Shown here piece by piece: positions 26,633 to 34,112 of a stretch of DNA of 49,374 nucleotides (the first letter of the stretch is position 1; every line of letters starts with the position of its first letter). The notes under the pieces were generated by a model, which saw nothing but the letters and a program-made list of their open reading frames with translations, was not told where the DNA came from and ran no database searches. Made by a program: the position numbers and the translations under genes. This DNA comes from DATCJY01 sp036562565 (GTDB taxonomy: Bacteria > Bacteroidota > Bacteroidia > Flavobacteriales_D > Sanyastnellaceae): the NCBI GenBank assembly GCA_036562565.1, contig DATCJY010000062.1, forward strand, positions 1-49,374, read 5' to 3'.

Positions 26633-28012
26633 TCACTCAAAACCTTTCTGGTCGATGAGATAAATGAGGGAGGCCATTGCGGCTGCGCCTAAATCGAGCT
26701 CCCGTTTGTTGACGTTCTCGAACACATCGTTGTTGGAGTGATGATAATCGAAGTAGCGATTGGTATCCACCCACAACCCGAACAAGGCGGTCTTTCCGTT
26801 CTTCAATGGTGAAATATCTACACCACTTCCACCTCTGCGCAAACGGGTGAGGTTATATGGTTCAATCAGCGGTAACCATCTCTGCAGCACGGCATATTGT
26901 TCATCGGTGATATCTGTATTGAATCCAATAGGTGTGAATCCTCCATTATCTGACTCGATGGCTGCTATGTGTTCTTCACCTTTTTCACGAGCCATACGGG
27001 CGTAGGTCTCACCACCGTCATTGCCGAATTCTTCATTGATGAACAATACTGCACGAATGGTGTGTTTGGGTTTATATCCTAAGGCTTTTAGCGCACGGAT
27101 AATTTCAATGCTTTGAACTATGCCGGTACCATCATCGTGCGCGCCTTCACCAATGTCCCATGAATCAAGGTGACCACCAACCACGATATATTTATCCGGA
27201 AACTCAGTTCCTTTTATCTCAGCGATCACATTTGCTTGATCACGTCTTTCGAACGCTTGTGCGGATAAGTAGTAAGTAAAAGTGAGTTCAGGATTCTCTT
27301 TCAGCGCAGCGGCCAAAGCTTGTGCGTCTACACTGCTTAGAGCGGCAGCGGGAATTTTGGGAATGCTATCGTTGTATTGCATTCCTCCGGTGTGTGGAAA
27401 TTTATCTTCTGCGGTAGTCAGCGAGCGTATGATACAGCCTACGGCTCCATATCGAGCTGCTTCAGCAGCTCCATTGTTGCGGATTGGATAGGCCCTACCG
27501 TATGCTGCACCTGTGTTGATGAGAAACGGGTCCATCCCTTTGTTGAAGAAGACGATTTTTCCTTCAATGTTCTTGCGCCCGAGTTGCTTTAACTCATCAA
27601 AGGATTTTACCATTACAACTTTGGCCGTGAGGTCTTTGCCATCCGTGCCGATGGAACCTCCTAGAGCAGTTAATTGCACGGAGGTACGCACTCCGTTGGA
27701 ATCAAAATAACCATACTCAATTCTGCCGCGTGTCCAATGTGGAACATTCACAGGCATTAGAAATACATTATCCGCATTCGTCTGGCGCAATGCTTCAGCT
27801 CCCCATTCTATGGCTCTATCGGCATTGGTGGAGCCAGCAAAGCGGTTACCAATCTCCTTACACAAATATTGCAGATTGCTATACGCTTGCGAATGGTTCA
27901 AGATCTCGTAATAGATGGAAGCAATCATGCTGCTGTCTGCATTGGAAGTTTGAGCAAACGAGGAGGTTGTGCTCAACAAAATGCAGAGAAGTAATGGATA
28001 GATTCTGCGCAT
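26633..28012 (-). CDS. M28 family zinc aminopeptidase/carboxypeptidase, exported
   Basis: A 459-residue exported peptidase: signal peptide 1-20 (ending SSFA), a PA-like insert (about 120-250), and the M28 catalytic domain. Zinc ligands and catalytic residues fit the co-catalytic di-zinc site: His281 and Asp283 (GGHLDSWD), Asp293 (AHDDGTG), Glu327/328 (NEEFG), Asp355 (ESDNGG) and His424 or His425 (DYHHSNNDVFE). It probably trims peptides in the periplasm or outside. It lies 8 bp downstream of an SDR gene, so the two are co-transcribed, though no functional tie is evident. Confidence 0.93.
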   Translation of the reverse strand: MRRIYPLLLCILLSTTSSFAQTSNADSSMIASIYYEILNHSQAYSNLQYLCKEIGNRFAGSTNADRAIEWGAEALRQTNADNVFLMPVNVPHWTRGRIEYGYFDSNGVRTSVQLTALGGSIGTDGKDLTAKVVMVKSFDELKQLGRKNIEGKIVFFNKGMDPFLINTGAAYGRAYPIRNNGAAEAARYGAVGCIIRSLTTAEDKFPHTGGMQYNDSIPKIPAAALSSVDAQALAAALKENPELTFTYYLSAQAFERRDQANVIAEIKGTEFPDKYIVVGGHLDSWDIGEGAHDDGTGIVQSIEIIRALKALGYKPKHTIRAVLFINEEFGNDGGETYARMAREKGEEHIAAIESDNGGFTPIGFNTDITDEQYAVLQRWLPLIEPYNLTRLRRGGSGVDISPLKNGKTALFGLWVDTNRYFDYHHSNNDVFENVNKRELDLGAAAMASLIYLIDQKGFE

Positions 28013-28020
28013 ATGGTGAA

Positions 28021-28788
28021 TTAAATCATGAAAGAACCGTTGTTAATGTCAATGCCCTGACCGGTGATGGATGTTTGCTCATTGGTGAGTAAGAATTTTA
28101 CCAACGCAGCAATTTCACTTGGTTGAGAAATACGATTGAGCGGTACATAAGACATCTGTTCTGCAAAGCTTTGTTCGTATGGAACGCCTTGCAAATTGGC
28201 TAATCGCTGAATGCTGGTCTTAGCCATTTCTGTTTCTACCCAACCCGGCAATATGGCATTGACCAATATTTTATCACTAGCCAATTCCAAAGCCAATGCC
28301 TTGGTAAGGCCTAAGAGTCCTGCTTTTGCGGTGCAATAAGCCGTGTAACCGGGCACACCAAATCTTGCCAGACAAGATGAGGTCATTACAATGTTGCGAT
28401 ATGTTTCAGTGGAGCTTTTCAAATATGGCAACAACTCCTGTATCGTGGTATAGGTACCGGTGAGATTCACATGGATGATTTTGTGCCATTTGTCTTGATC
28501 GCCATAGATGTTTTCTCCTCCTAAACCAGCATTGGCAAACACGCCTGAAATGTTCAGGGATTTAGCATTGGCGGCTTCAAGGTGTTTGCGCCACATGGAT
28601 TTGTCGCAGATGTCCATTGCGAAGTAGAGATGTTCACTCGGCCGGTCCAAAAGTGAAAGTGTTTCTTTCAAGTTGGATTCTGTTCTTGCTACCAGAATGA
28701 GTTTTGTGTCGGGTACTTTTGAGAGTGCAATAGCGGTTGCTCTTCCTATACCTGTACCTGCACCGGTTACCACAAAGGATTTTATCAT
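28021..28788 (-). CDS. SDR family oxidoreductase
   Basis: A 255-residue classical short-chain dehydrogenase/reductase. Cofactor loop TGAGTGIG (8-15), NAG motif near Asn86, catalytic Ser137/138, Tyr151 and Lys155 (the YCTAK motif). The sequence VARTES after the second strand, with Arg35, hints at NADP(H). The C-terminal GQGIDINNGSFMI is a typical SDR end. The substrate is unknown; it is 8 bp upstream of the M28 peptidase gene and 18 bp downstream of a lipoprotein gene, so the three probably form an operon. Confidence 0.92.
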   Translation of the reverse strand: MIKSFVVTGAGTGIGRATAIALSKVPDTKLILVARTESNLKETLSLLDRPSEHLYFAMDICDKSMWRKHLEAANAKSLNISGVFANAGLGGENIYGDQDKWHKIIHVNLTGTYTTIQELLPYLKSSTETYRNIVMTSSCLARFGVPGYTAYCTAKAGLLGLTKALALELASDKILVNAILPGWVETEMAKTSIQRLANLQGVPYEQSFAEQMSYVPLNRISQPSEIAALVKFLLTNEQTSITGQGIDINNGSFMI

Positions 28789-28806
28789 AAATAAAATATG
28801 TGTCCG

Positions 28807-29226
28807 TTAATTGTAGATATATAAATAAGGTTCTTGGTAGGAATAGGCGTAGGTTCTAAGTGGATAGGCTGTAGGACCGTTTACAATGCTCCCATCCATG
28901 ATGAGCCATTGTGAATTGGAACACGGGTCCTGTATGATGACCCCATCATCCATCACCACTACAGCGCAGTTGTCTTCAGGACGGTAGGGGCTATGACGTT
29001 CTAAGATTACAAATTCGTTTTCGGTTTTGCGGTAGATGATGATGCCTCGCGATCCGCCTGTATGATATACCCAACCACCCGGTACTTGCAGATCAAAGAA
29101 CTCAGGTGCCAAGACATTAATGGTGCGTTCAAAAGGTACATTTGGAACAAGGCCTTGCTGTTTATCCCGACAGCGAGATGATAACATGGCTATACCCATC
29201 AATATCAACAAAGCCTTCCTCATCAT
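28807..29226 (-). CDS. Putative lipoprotein with a Rieske-like fold lacking cluster ligands
   Basis: A 139-residue exported protein (hydrophobic leader, Cys19 as a possible lipid anchor, though Arg before it is unusual for a lipobox). The C-terminal half follows the Rieske pattern: ERHSPYRPEDNC, then DPCSNSQWLIMDGSIVNGPT and YPLRTY, where true Rieske proteins have C-x-H-x-x-C and C-P-C-H-G-S-x-F-D. Aligned this way, both ligand cysteines and one histidine are missing (Glu76, Asp100, Ser103), while Cys102 remains, with Cys87 nearby as a possible disulfide partner. So no iron-sulfur cluster is expected. Assignment rests on motif reading; moderate confidence. Confidence 0.65.
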   Translation of the reverse strand: MMRKALLILMGIAMLSSRCRDKQQGLVPNVPFERTINVLAPEFFDLQVPGGWVYHTGGSRGIIIYRKTENEFVILERHSPYRPEDNCAVVVMDDGVIIQDPCSNSQWLIMDGSIVNGPTAYPLRTYAYSYQEPYLYIYN

Positions 29227-29305
29227 ATGATAACGAAATTTTTAGAGATTGCTAAAATACACAGGAAGATAACGGTCTTCTGCTATTGCAAGTATGTATC
29301 GGTGA

Positions 29306-29965
29306 TTAAACCAATCCATTTCGAAAAGCAAATGAAACAAGTCCTGCAAGATTCTTTGCACCAATTTTAGCCATCAAGCTAGTTCGAATGCCTTCTACGG
29401 TTCGGGGTGAGAGATGTATTTCTTCCGATATCTGTTGGGAAGTCTTTTCTTCGCATAACAGGATCAATACCTGTATTTCTCGCTCCGTGAGATCTGCTAA
29501 GGTTTTGAAGGAAGGTTTTTTGTGCTTTTCAAGCAATATCTTTTTATAAGAAGCAGGTGTAACTACCTCGTTGAAATAATAACCGCTCTCCATGATGGTT
29601 TCCATGGCAAGAGCAATTTGTTTGGGGTCTGAATTTTTCAGAATATAGCCGCTAGCCCCTTGTTGGATAGCATGGGCGATCATGTTGGGCTCATCTTGCA
29701 TCGATAGGATGAGCACATGTGTGTTGGGATATTTTTCGTTTACGAACTTGGTGGCAACGAGTCCATTCATCCCCTCCATGGATAAATCAAGTAGCACAAT
29801 GTCCACTTCATGTTCTGCCAATTTATCCAAGAGCTCATTACCATTTTCTGCTTCAAATACGAATGATAGATTTTTATAAGGTTGGAGAATCATCTTCAGA
29901 CCTTGTCTGAAGATTTGGTGGTCATCTACAATAGCGAATCGAATAGGATTCTTCGATTTATTCAT
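29306..29965 (-). CDS. NarL/LuxR-family response regulator
   Basis: A 219-residue two-component regulator. Receiver domain 7-125 with acidic pair Asp14/Asp15, phosphorylation site Asp60 (DIVLLDLSM) and Lys110. The C-terminal helix-turn-helix (about 155-215) shows LTEREIQVLILLCEEKTSQQIS and LSPRTVEGIRTSLMAKIGAKN, the LuxR/NarL signature. Its start overlaps the histidine kinase stop by 8 bp, which makes the pairing certain. Target sites are unknown; the palindromes at 31951-31991 at the head of this operon are candidates. Confidence 0.96.
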   Translation of the reverse strand: MNKSKNPIRFAIVDDHQIFRQGLKMILQPYKNLSFVFEAENGNELLDKLAEHEVDIVLLDLSMEGMNGLVATKFVNEKYPNTHVLILSMQDEPNMIAHAIQQGASGYILKNSDPKQIALAMETIMESGYYFNEVVTPASYKKILLEKHKKPSFKTLADLTEREIQVLILLCEEKTSQQISEEIHLSPRTVEGIRTSLMAKIGAKNLAGLVSFAFRNGLV

Positions 29966-30731
29966 TCGGGAGAGGTATGAAAACCAAAATTCGATAATAA
30001 TCTTCTATCTTCAAAAACTCGATTTGTCCGTTGACGATGCGCAGACGGTTCTTGATGTTTTTAAGTCCCTGTCCTTTAGGTGATTTAGAGAGCTCTTCAA
30101 ATTGTTCATTGGTCATTCCGTTGCCATCATGGATGAGAATGATGCGTATGCGGCTATCTAGGTTGAGGGTGAGTGTGAGATGAGTGGCATTGGCGTATTT
30201 GGTAATGTTCGTCAGCAGCTCTTGAACAACACGGTACACGTGTAATTCTGCGTAGCTCTCCATACGCGGAATATCCCGATAAACTTCAAATGTCGCTTTG
30301 ATTGTACCGCTCTTATTGAGTATTTCAATCATATTCTCAAGAGCGGATTGCAACCCAAGGTTTATCAATGTATTGGGCTGGAGTTTGTAGCTCACCATCC
30401 TGATTTTTGATAAGCTGTCATCAATGAGCTTTTTGGAAATAATGATTTGCTCTGCCGTGATGTTGTTGACATCGGCATTGAGAAAAAGACGTGCACTGGA
30501 AAGGGTTGCGCCAACATCATCGTGTAATTCTTGGGCAATGCGCTTTCGTTCTTCTTCTTCACTTTGTATGGAGGCTTTGAGTACTTCCAGCTCTTTTTGT
30601 GCATTGAGGAGCTTTAAGTCGAGCTGATGTTTGATGACTCTTCGCTGATAAAGCACCACAAATAATATCACACCAATAGCCATGACAAGCATGGCAATGA
30701 GCATGATGATAAAGAAGGGTTTAATCTCCAT
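29958..30731 (-). CDS. Sensor histidine kinase, HisKA_3/NarX type
   Basis: A membrane kinase of 257 residues from the chosen ATG (MEIKPFF). One membrane helix (about 4-28), a coiled-coil, then the HisKA_3 dimerisation domain with the phospho-acceptor His70 in ERKRIAQELHDDVGATL, and an HATPase_c domain with an N-box QELLTNITKYA, G1 HDGNGMT and G2 KGQGLKNIKNRL. There is no extracellular sensory domain, so sensing probably depends on a partner; the 7-TM protein gene just upstream, overlapping this one, is the obvious candidate. Confidence 0.93.
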   Translation of the reverse strand: MEIKPFFIIMLIAMLVMAIGVILFVVLYQRRVIKHQLDLKLLNAQKELEVLKASIQSEEEERKRIAQELHDDVGATLSSARLFLNADVNNITAEQIIISKKLIDDSLSKIRMVSYKLQPNTLINLGLQSALENMIEILNKSGTIKATFEVYRDIPRMESYAELHVYRVVQELLTNITKYANATHLTLTLNLDSRIRIILIHDGNGMTNEQFEELSKSPKGQGLKNIKNRLRIVNGQIEFLKIEDYYRILVFIPLPNE

Positions 30732-31347
30732 ATTTAGCATAGAGACGAAGACCAATACCTATTAACACGTATCGAATGATGTTGATAAGGATGTAAAAGT
30801 ACCACCAAACATTGACGTTAAAAGCGGTTTCGTCTTTGAGGATTTCAGGAAGTGCAAATACAATGCTGCTGGTGGAAGCGTAGATAAAAACCCCACTGAT
30901 AATCCAGAATGCTCCGGACTGTTCAATGAAGTGATAATTCTGAAGTCTCAGTATTCTCCAGTAGGAGATGAGACACAGAACACTATAAGTGATGCACAGA
31001 ACACTCGCTCCAAAGCGATTGAATACCATGAAGCGCGATTCAGCTCCTTCGTACAAAAACCAGAAGAGCAGTAGAAAGGTGATTAACCAATAAAACCATC
31101 GGGGTTTGGCAGCTAGGAAGTTGATAAAGAAGGCTGCGAAGAAGAAAATTTCAAGGGCCAGGAATAGATTCCCGGCCCATTGAATGTTCTGGTTAAAGTA
31201 GACCTTCATAACTGATGTACTCCAGTCTATAAGTATTGCGAGAATTGCGTAATACCACATTGGGTGATTTCTCGCTTGCCTCCCTAATATCGCGGCAAAT
31301 AGCGGTGAGCAAAGCGATAGTATCATCAAAATCGGTTTCAACTCCAT
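30721..31347 (-). CDS. Seven-transmembrane protein of unknown function, putative sensor partner
   Basis: A 208-residue membrane protein with seven likely helices (about 5-22, 31-47, 60-79, 84-100, 112-130, 146-166, 180-203) and short loops. I do not recognise a named family. Its 3' end overlaps the histidine kinase start by 11 bp and the gene upstream is 22 bp away, so it is the second gene of a four-gene operon. Given that the kinase has one helix and no input domain, this protein may detect the signal. That is an inference from gene order only. Confidence 0.75.
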   Translation of the reverse strand: MELKPILMILSLCSPLFAAILGRQARNHPMWYYAILAILIDWSTSVMKVYFNQNIQWAGNLFLALEIFFFAAFFINFLAAKPRWFYWLITFLLLFWFLYEGAESRFMVFNRFGASVLCITYSVLCLISYWRILRLQNYHFIEQSGAFWIISGVFIYASTSSIVFALPEILKDETAFNVNVWWYFYILINIIRYVLIGIGLRLYAKYGD

Positions 31348-31369
31348 ATGAGCTTGAGGTAGCTAATTT

Positions 31370-31804
31370 TCAAGGCATTAAATTTGAAATATTCCCGTAA
31401 TAAATTGCTACATCAAGTCCATTGTAGGCTACAAATACGACCGATTTTTTCCCTCTTTCATCAAGGCCGAGAGAAAACTCATAGCTCGCGGCATTGTTCC
31501 AATAGGCCAGTCCTCTAAACAAAGCCAAACTGTATTGATGGGTGGCCCTTATTGCTTCCAACTTTAAATCAAGTTCATCATTGGTTGTTGCCTTCGGGTC
31601 GTATTGCCAACTCTTTTCTTCACAATTCTCATGATAAGCACATAACGCTTCCCCACTCATCCTTAGCATTGTTGGAGGATTTCCTCCAAAATAATTCTGC
31701 AATCGATTTTCAAATTCTTCTTTGCTAATCTCGTGGGTCGACAATACCGTTTGCCATACTGCCGGGTCGTTACACGATTGATTGTTGTGCTCTTCGTTTG
31801 TCAT
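31370..31804 (-). CDS. Hypothetical soluble protein heading the 7-TM/kinase/regulator operon
   Basis: A 144-residue hydrophilic protein without signal peptide or membrane helix. It contains three cysteines (SCNDP, LCAYHENCEE), acidic N- and middle parts, and a beta-rich C-terminal end (KKSVVFVAYNGLDVAIYYGN). No family recognised. It is the first gene of the operon (22 bp to the 7-TM gene) and the nearest gene to the tandem palindromes. It could be a modulator of the signalling pair or an unrelated passenger. Confidence 0.7.
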   Translation of the reverse strand: MTNEEHNNQSCNDPAVWQTVLSTHEISKEEFENRLQNYFGGNPPTMLRMSGEALCAYHENCEEKSWQYDPKATTNDELDLKLEAIRATHQYSLALFRGLAYWNNAASYEFSLGLDERGKKSVVFVAYNGLDVAIYYGNISNLMP

Positions 31805-31860
31805 GGATAGTGTGTGAAAAGAGTCAGATAGTTTTTAGTTTTTCAGCTCTTTTACTAAGA

Positions 31861-31892
31861 CAAATATTGGGGTTTATTTGATTTCCATGCAA
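31861..31892 (-). promoter_or_regulatory. Putative promoter of the four-gene signalling operon
   Basis: On the minus strand a TTG (31892-31890) and, 21 bp on, AATATTTG (31868-31861), which differs from TAnnTTTG at the second base only if the window is shifted by one. About 57 bp before the first start codon. Weak but well placed relative to the palindromes further upstream. Confidence 0.4.
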
Positions 31893-31950
31893 TACCCATT
31901 AGAGGTTAGGTCGTAGTTGGACTTTACGAAACCCTTATAAAATCACGGCC

Positions 31951-31991
31951 ATGCGTAGAACTACGTATTGAAAATGCGTAGTTCTACGTAT
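31951..31991. promoter_or_regulatory. Two copies of an 18-bp palindrome, candidate operator pair
   Basis: ATGCGTAG-NN-CTACGTAT occurs at 31951-31968 (centre AA) and 31974-31991 (centre TT). The copies are identical apart from the centre and lie 23 bp apart start to start. Eight-base arms pair except for one G/T position. They lie about 60-100 bp upstream of the putative operon promoter, a location typical for activator sites. Confidence 0.7.
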
Positions 31992-32031
31992 AAAGATTTC
32001 TCAAATTTTTTATCTTAATTGGACTTCAAGA

Positions 32032-32052
32032 ACCGGAATTTTAATTCCCGGT
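32032..32052. repeat. Imperfect inverted repeat just after tsaB
   Basis: ACCGGAATT and AATTCCCGGT pair with one bulged base, starting four bases after the tsaB stop on the minus strand. No T-run follows directly, so an intrinsic terminator is doubtful. Confidence 0.4.
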
Positions 32053-32055
32053 GTG

Positions 32056-32739
32056 TTATTGAATGACGTTTTTCTTGGGTATACCGGCAATGAAATCCTT
32101 CAAATAAAATGGTTCGAAATACGCGGTATCCTCGAATAGACCTTGGTTATAACAGTGAGTTGCTCCCTGGGCCATCATTGTAACTGAGGGAAAGATAGGC
32201 AAAATTCGGTAACTACCCGGCATCAAAGTATCGCACTTTTGTGCCCCATCACCAACGAGTACGGTCGCTTCGGGTGTGAATCGGCTGAGGAACTCTTTGT
32301 CTACTATTTGTGCTCGGATGTCTTCTATTAAGGTCAGCTCTGCATCATAGAGCGCATAATACACCTCCATGCGCCTTGCATCTATCATGGATAAGAAGTA
32401 TTGAGCATCGGGTTGCACTTGTCGGGCGTGCCATGCCAACATCCATGTTGTATCCAAGGCAATCAACGGAATATTTAGCGCGAAGCATAAGCCTTTGGCC
32501 GCAGAAACGCCAATGCGCAATCCGGTATAGGAGCCGGGACCTTTGCTCACCGCTACGGCATCCAGTTGATTCATTTCAGTGCCGGTGTGATCCAACACTT
32601 CTTTGATGAAGCTGTGCAGTTTTTCGGCATGGATATATCCTTCCGCACTCATCTCCACGTGATATACCAATTGACCGGCAACGGATAATCCAACAGAACA
32701 ATTCTTGGAAGAAGTCTCTATCAGCAGGATGCGACACAT
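32056..32739 (-). CDS. tsaB: tRNA threonylcarbamoyladenosine biosynthesis protein TsaB
   Basis: Partner of TsaD in making the t6A modification of ANN-reading tRNAs. The 227-residue protein has the ASKHA-type N-terminal half: ILLIETSSKNCSVGL, then the signature VAVSKGPGSYTGLRIGVSAAKG, and ALDTTWMLAWHA; the C-terminal half is more variable, as usual. I use the ATG giving MCRILLIETS; a TTG three codons upstream is less likely. It is the last gene of a tolC-hlyD-tsaB run, 18 bp after hlyD. Confidence 0.95.
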   Translation of the reverse strand: MCRILLIETSSKNCSVGLSVAGQLVYHVEMSAEGYIHAEKLHSFIKEVLDHTGTEMNQLDAVAVSKGPGSYTGLRIGVSAAKGLCFALNIPLIALDTTWMLAWHARQVQPDAQYFLSMIDARRMEVYYALYDAELTLIEDIRAQIVDKEFLSRFTPEATVLVGDGAQKCDTLMPGSYRILPIFPSVTMMAQGATHCYNQGLFEDTAYFEPFYLKDFIAGIPKKNVIQ

Positions 32740-32757
32740 AAGCGGCAAAGGTCATAC

Positions 32758-34110
32758 TTATTTGCTCACTTCCGATGTTTTCACCTTCACTTTGTCTCCG
32801 GAGCGCAAGGTTCTGGCCAGTAAATCATAAGGACCAGTAATGACGAGCTCGCCTTCTTCCAAGCCTTCTAACACCTGGATATAGGTGTCATCCTGAATGC
32901 CGGTTTTCACTACTTTCAATTGAGCGGTTTGTGATTGCTTATCAGTCGTAAAAACAACAAGGAAAGGTTCGTTTCTGCTTGATGTGGATGAAGTTGTGGC
33001 AGTTTGTTCCATTTTCGCTTTGTATCGCTGCGATGGTGATACGGACATGGTGTCGCTGCGAGTCGTTACGGCTTTGATGGGTATGCTTAAAACATTGTCA
33101 GCTCTATCGGTAATGATGTCTACAGTGGCGCTCATACCGGGGCGAAACGGTGAAAAATTCTCAGGTTTTCCCTCAATGTATTTTGCATAAGACTCCGGCA
33201 GAATCATCACTTTTACTGAGAAGTTGGTGATCTGGTCCATGCTCATTACTGCAGCTCCAGTTGCGTTGATTGCGCTGTTGCTGATTTCTGTTACAACGCC
33301 TTTGAATTTTTCATTGCGGTAGGCATCCACTTCAACGGTAGCGGTGTCTCCCATTTTCACTCTTACGATATCGCTTTCGTTGACTTCCACATTTACCTCC
33401 ATGGTATTCAAAGCGGATATCTTCATTATAATATCACCGCTCATCATGTTGTTGCCCAATACGGTTTCACCAAGCTCTTTGGAAAGCATGGTAACAGTAC
33501 CGGTCATAGGAGCGAGAATTGTTGTTCGTTTGAGGTTATCAGAAGCTTCTTTCACTCCGGCTTCCGCACTTTGAATCGCAAACTGTGCGCTGGCGACACT
33601 TTCATTGGCAGCTGTTACCTCAGCTTGTGCAGTGAGATATGAGCTCTGCGCATTTTCCATTTCGGCTGTTGAGATGGCACCTTCGTCATAAAGCTTCTTC
33701 TGGCGTTTGTAGTTGAGCTCGGCTACATTGAATTGTGCTTCAGCTTGGGCGAGTCGTGCCTTTGCACTGCTCAGGCTACTTCTGGAGCTGTTCAATGTTG
33801 CCATGGCTCTGTTATATGCCGAGGTATATAAATCGGGATTGATTCTCACCAAAAGCTGACCTTGTGTAACCAAGTCGCCTTCTTTCACAGGCAATTCCAC
33901 GATTTGTCCGGATACTTCGGACTGAATCTTAACCTCGGTCTGAGGTTGGATTTTACCACTGGCAGAAACGGTTTCTTGAATGTATCTGCGAGTAACCTGT
34001 TCGGTAGTTACTTCTTTGGCATCATTGCCTTTGCCCAACGCCTTTATCAGGAGAAGGACCACTAGAATTGCTGCTGCAATCCAGAGTATGCGTTTCCATT
34101 TTTTGTTCAT
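32758..34110 (-). CDS. Periplasmic adaptor subunit of an efflux system (HlyD/MacA/RND type)
   Basis: A 450-residue membrane-fusion protein: N-terminal membrane helix (about 9-24), barrel-sandwich half-motifs (VSASGKIQPQTEVKIQSEVSGQIVEL and LAPMTGTVTMLSKELGE), a long coiled-coil hairpin in between (about 95-195), then beta-barrel and membrane-proximal parts (ending GLEEGELVITGPYDLLARTLRSGDKV). The domain order fits MacA-like adaptors that dock to an ABC pump. It begins 2 bp after the TolC stop codon, but no pump gene is adjacent. ATG at 34110 chosen over a TTG two codons upstream. Confidence 0.93.
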   Translation of the reverse strand: MNKKWKRILWIAAAILVVLLLIKALGKGNDAKEVTTEQVTRRYIQETVSASGKIQPQTEVKIQSEVSGQIVELPVKEGDLVTQGQLLVRINPDLYTSAYNRAMATLNSSRSSLSSAKARLAQAEAQFNVAELNYKRQKKLYDEGAISTAEMENAQSSYLTAQAEVTAANESVASAQFAIQSAEAGVKEASDNLKRTTILAPMTGTVTMLSKELGETVLGNNMMSGDIIMKISALNTMEVNVEVNESDIVRVKMGDTATVEVDAYRNEKFKGVVTEISNSAINATGAAVMSMDQITNFSVKVMILPESYAKYIEGKPENFSPFRPGMSATVDIITDRADNVLSIPIKAVTTRSDTMSVSPSQRYKAKMEQTATTSSTSSRNEPFLVVFTTDKQSQTAQLKVVKTGIQDDTYIQVLEGLEEGELVITGPYDLLARTLRSGDKVKVKTSEVSK

Positions 34111-34112
34111 GT

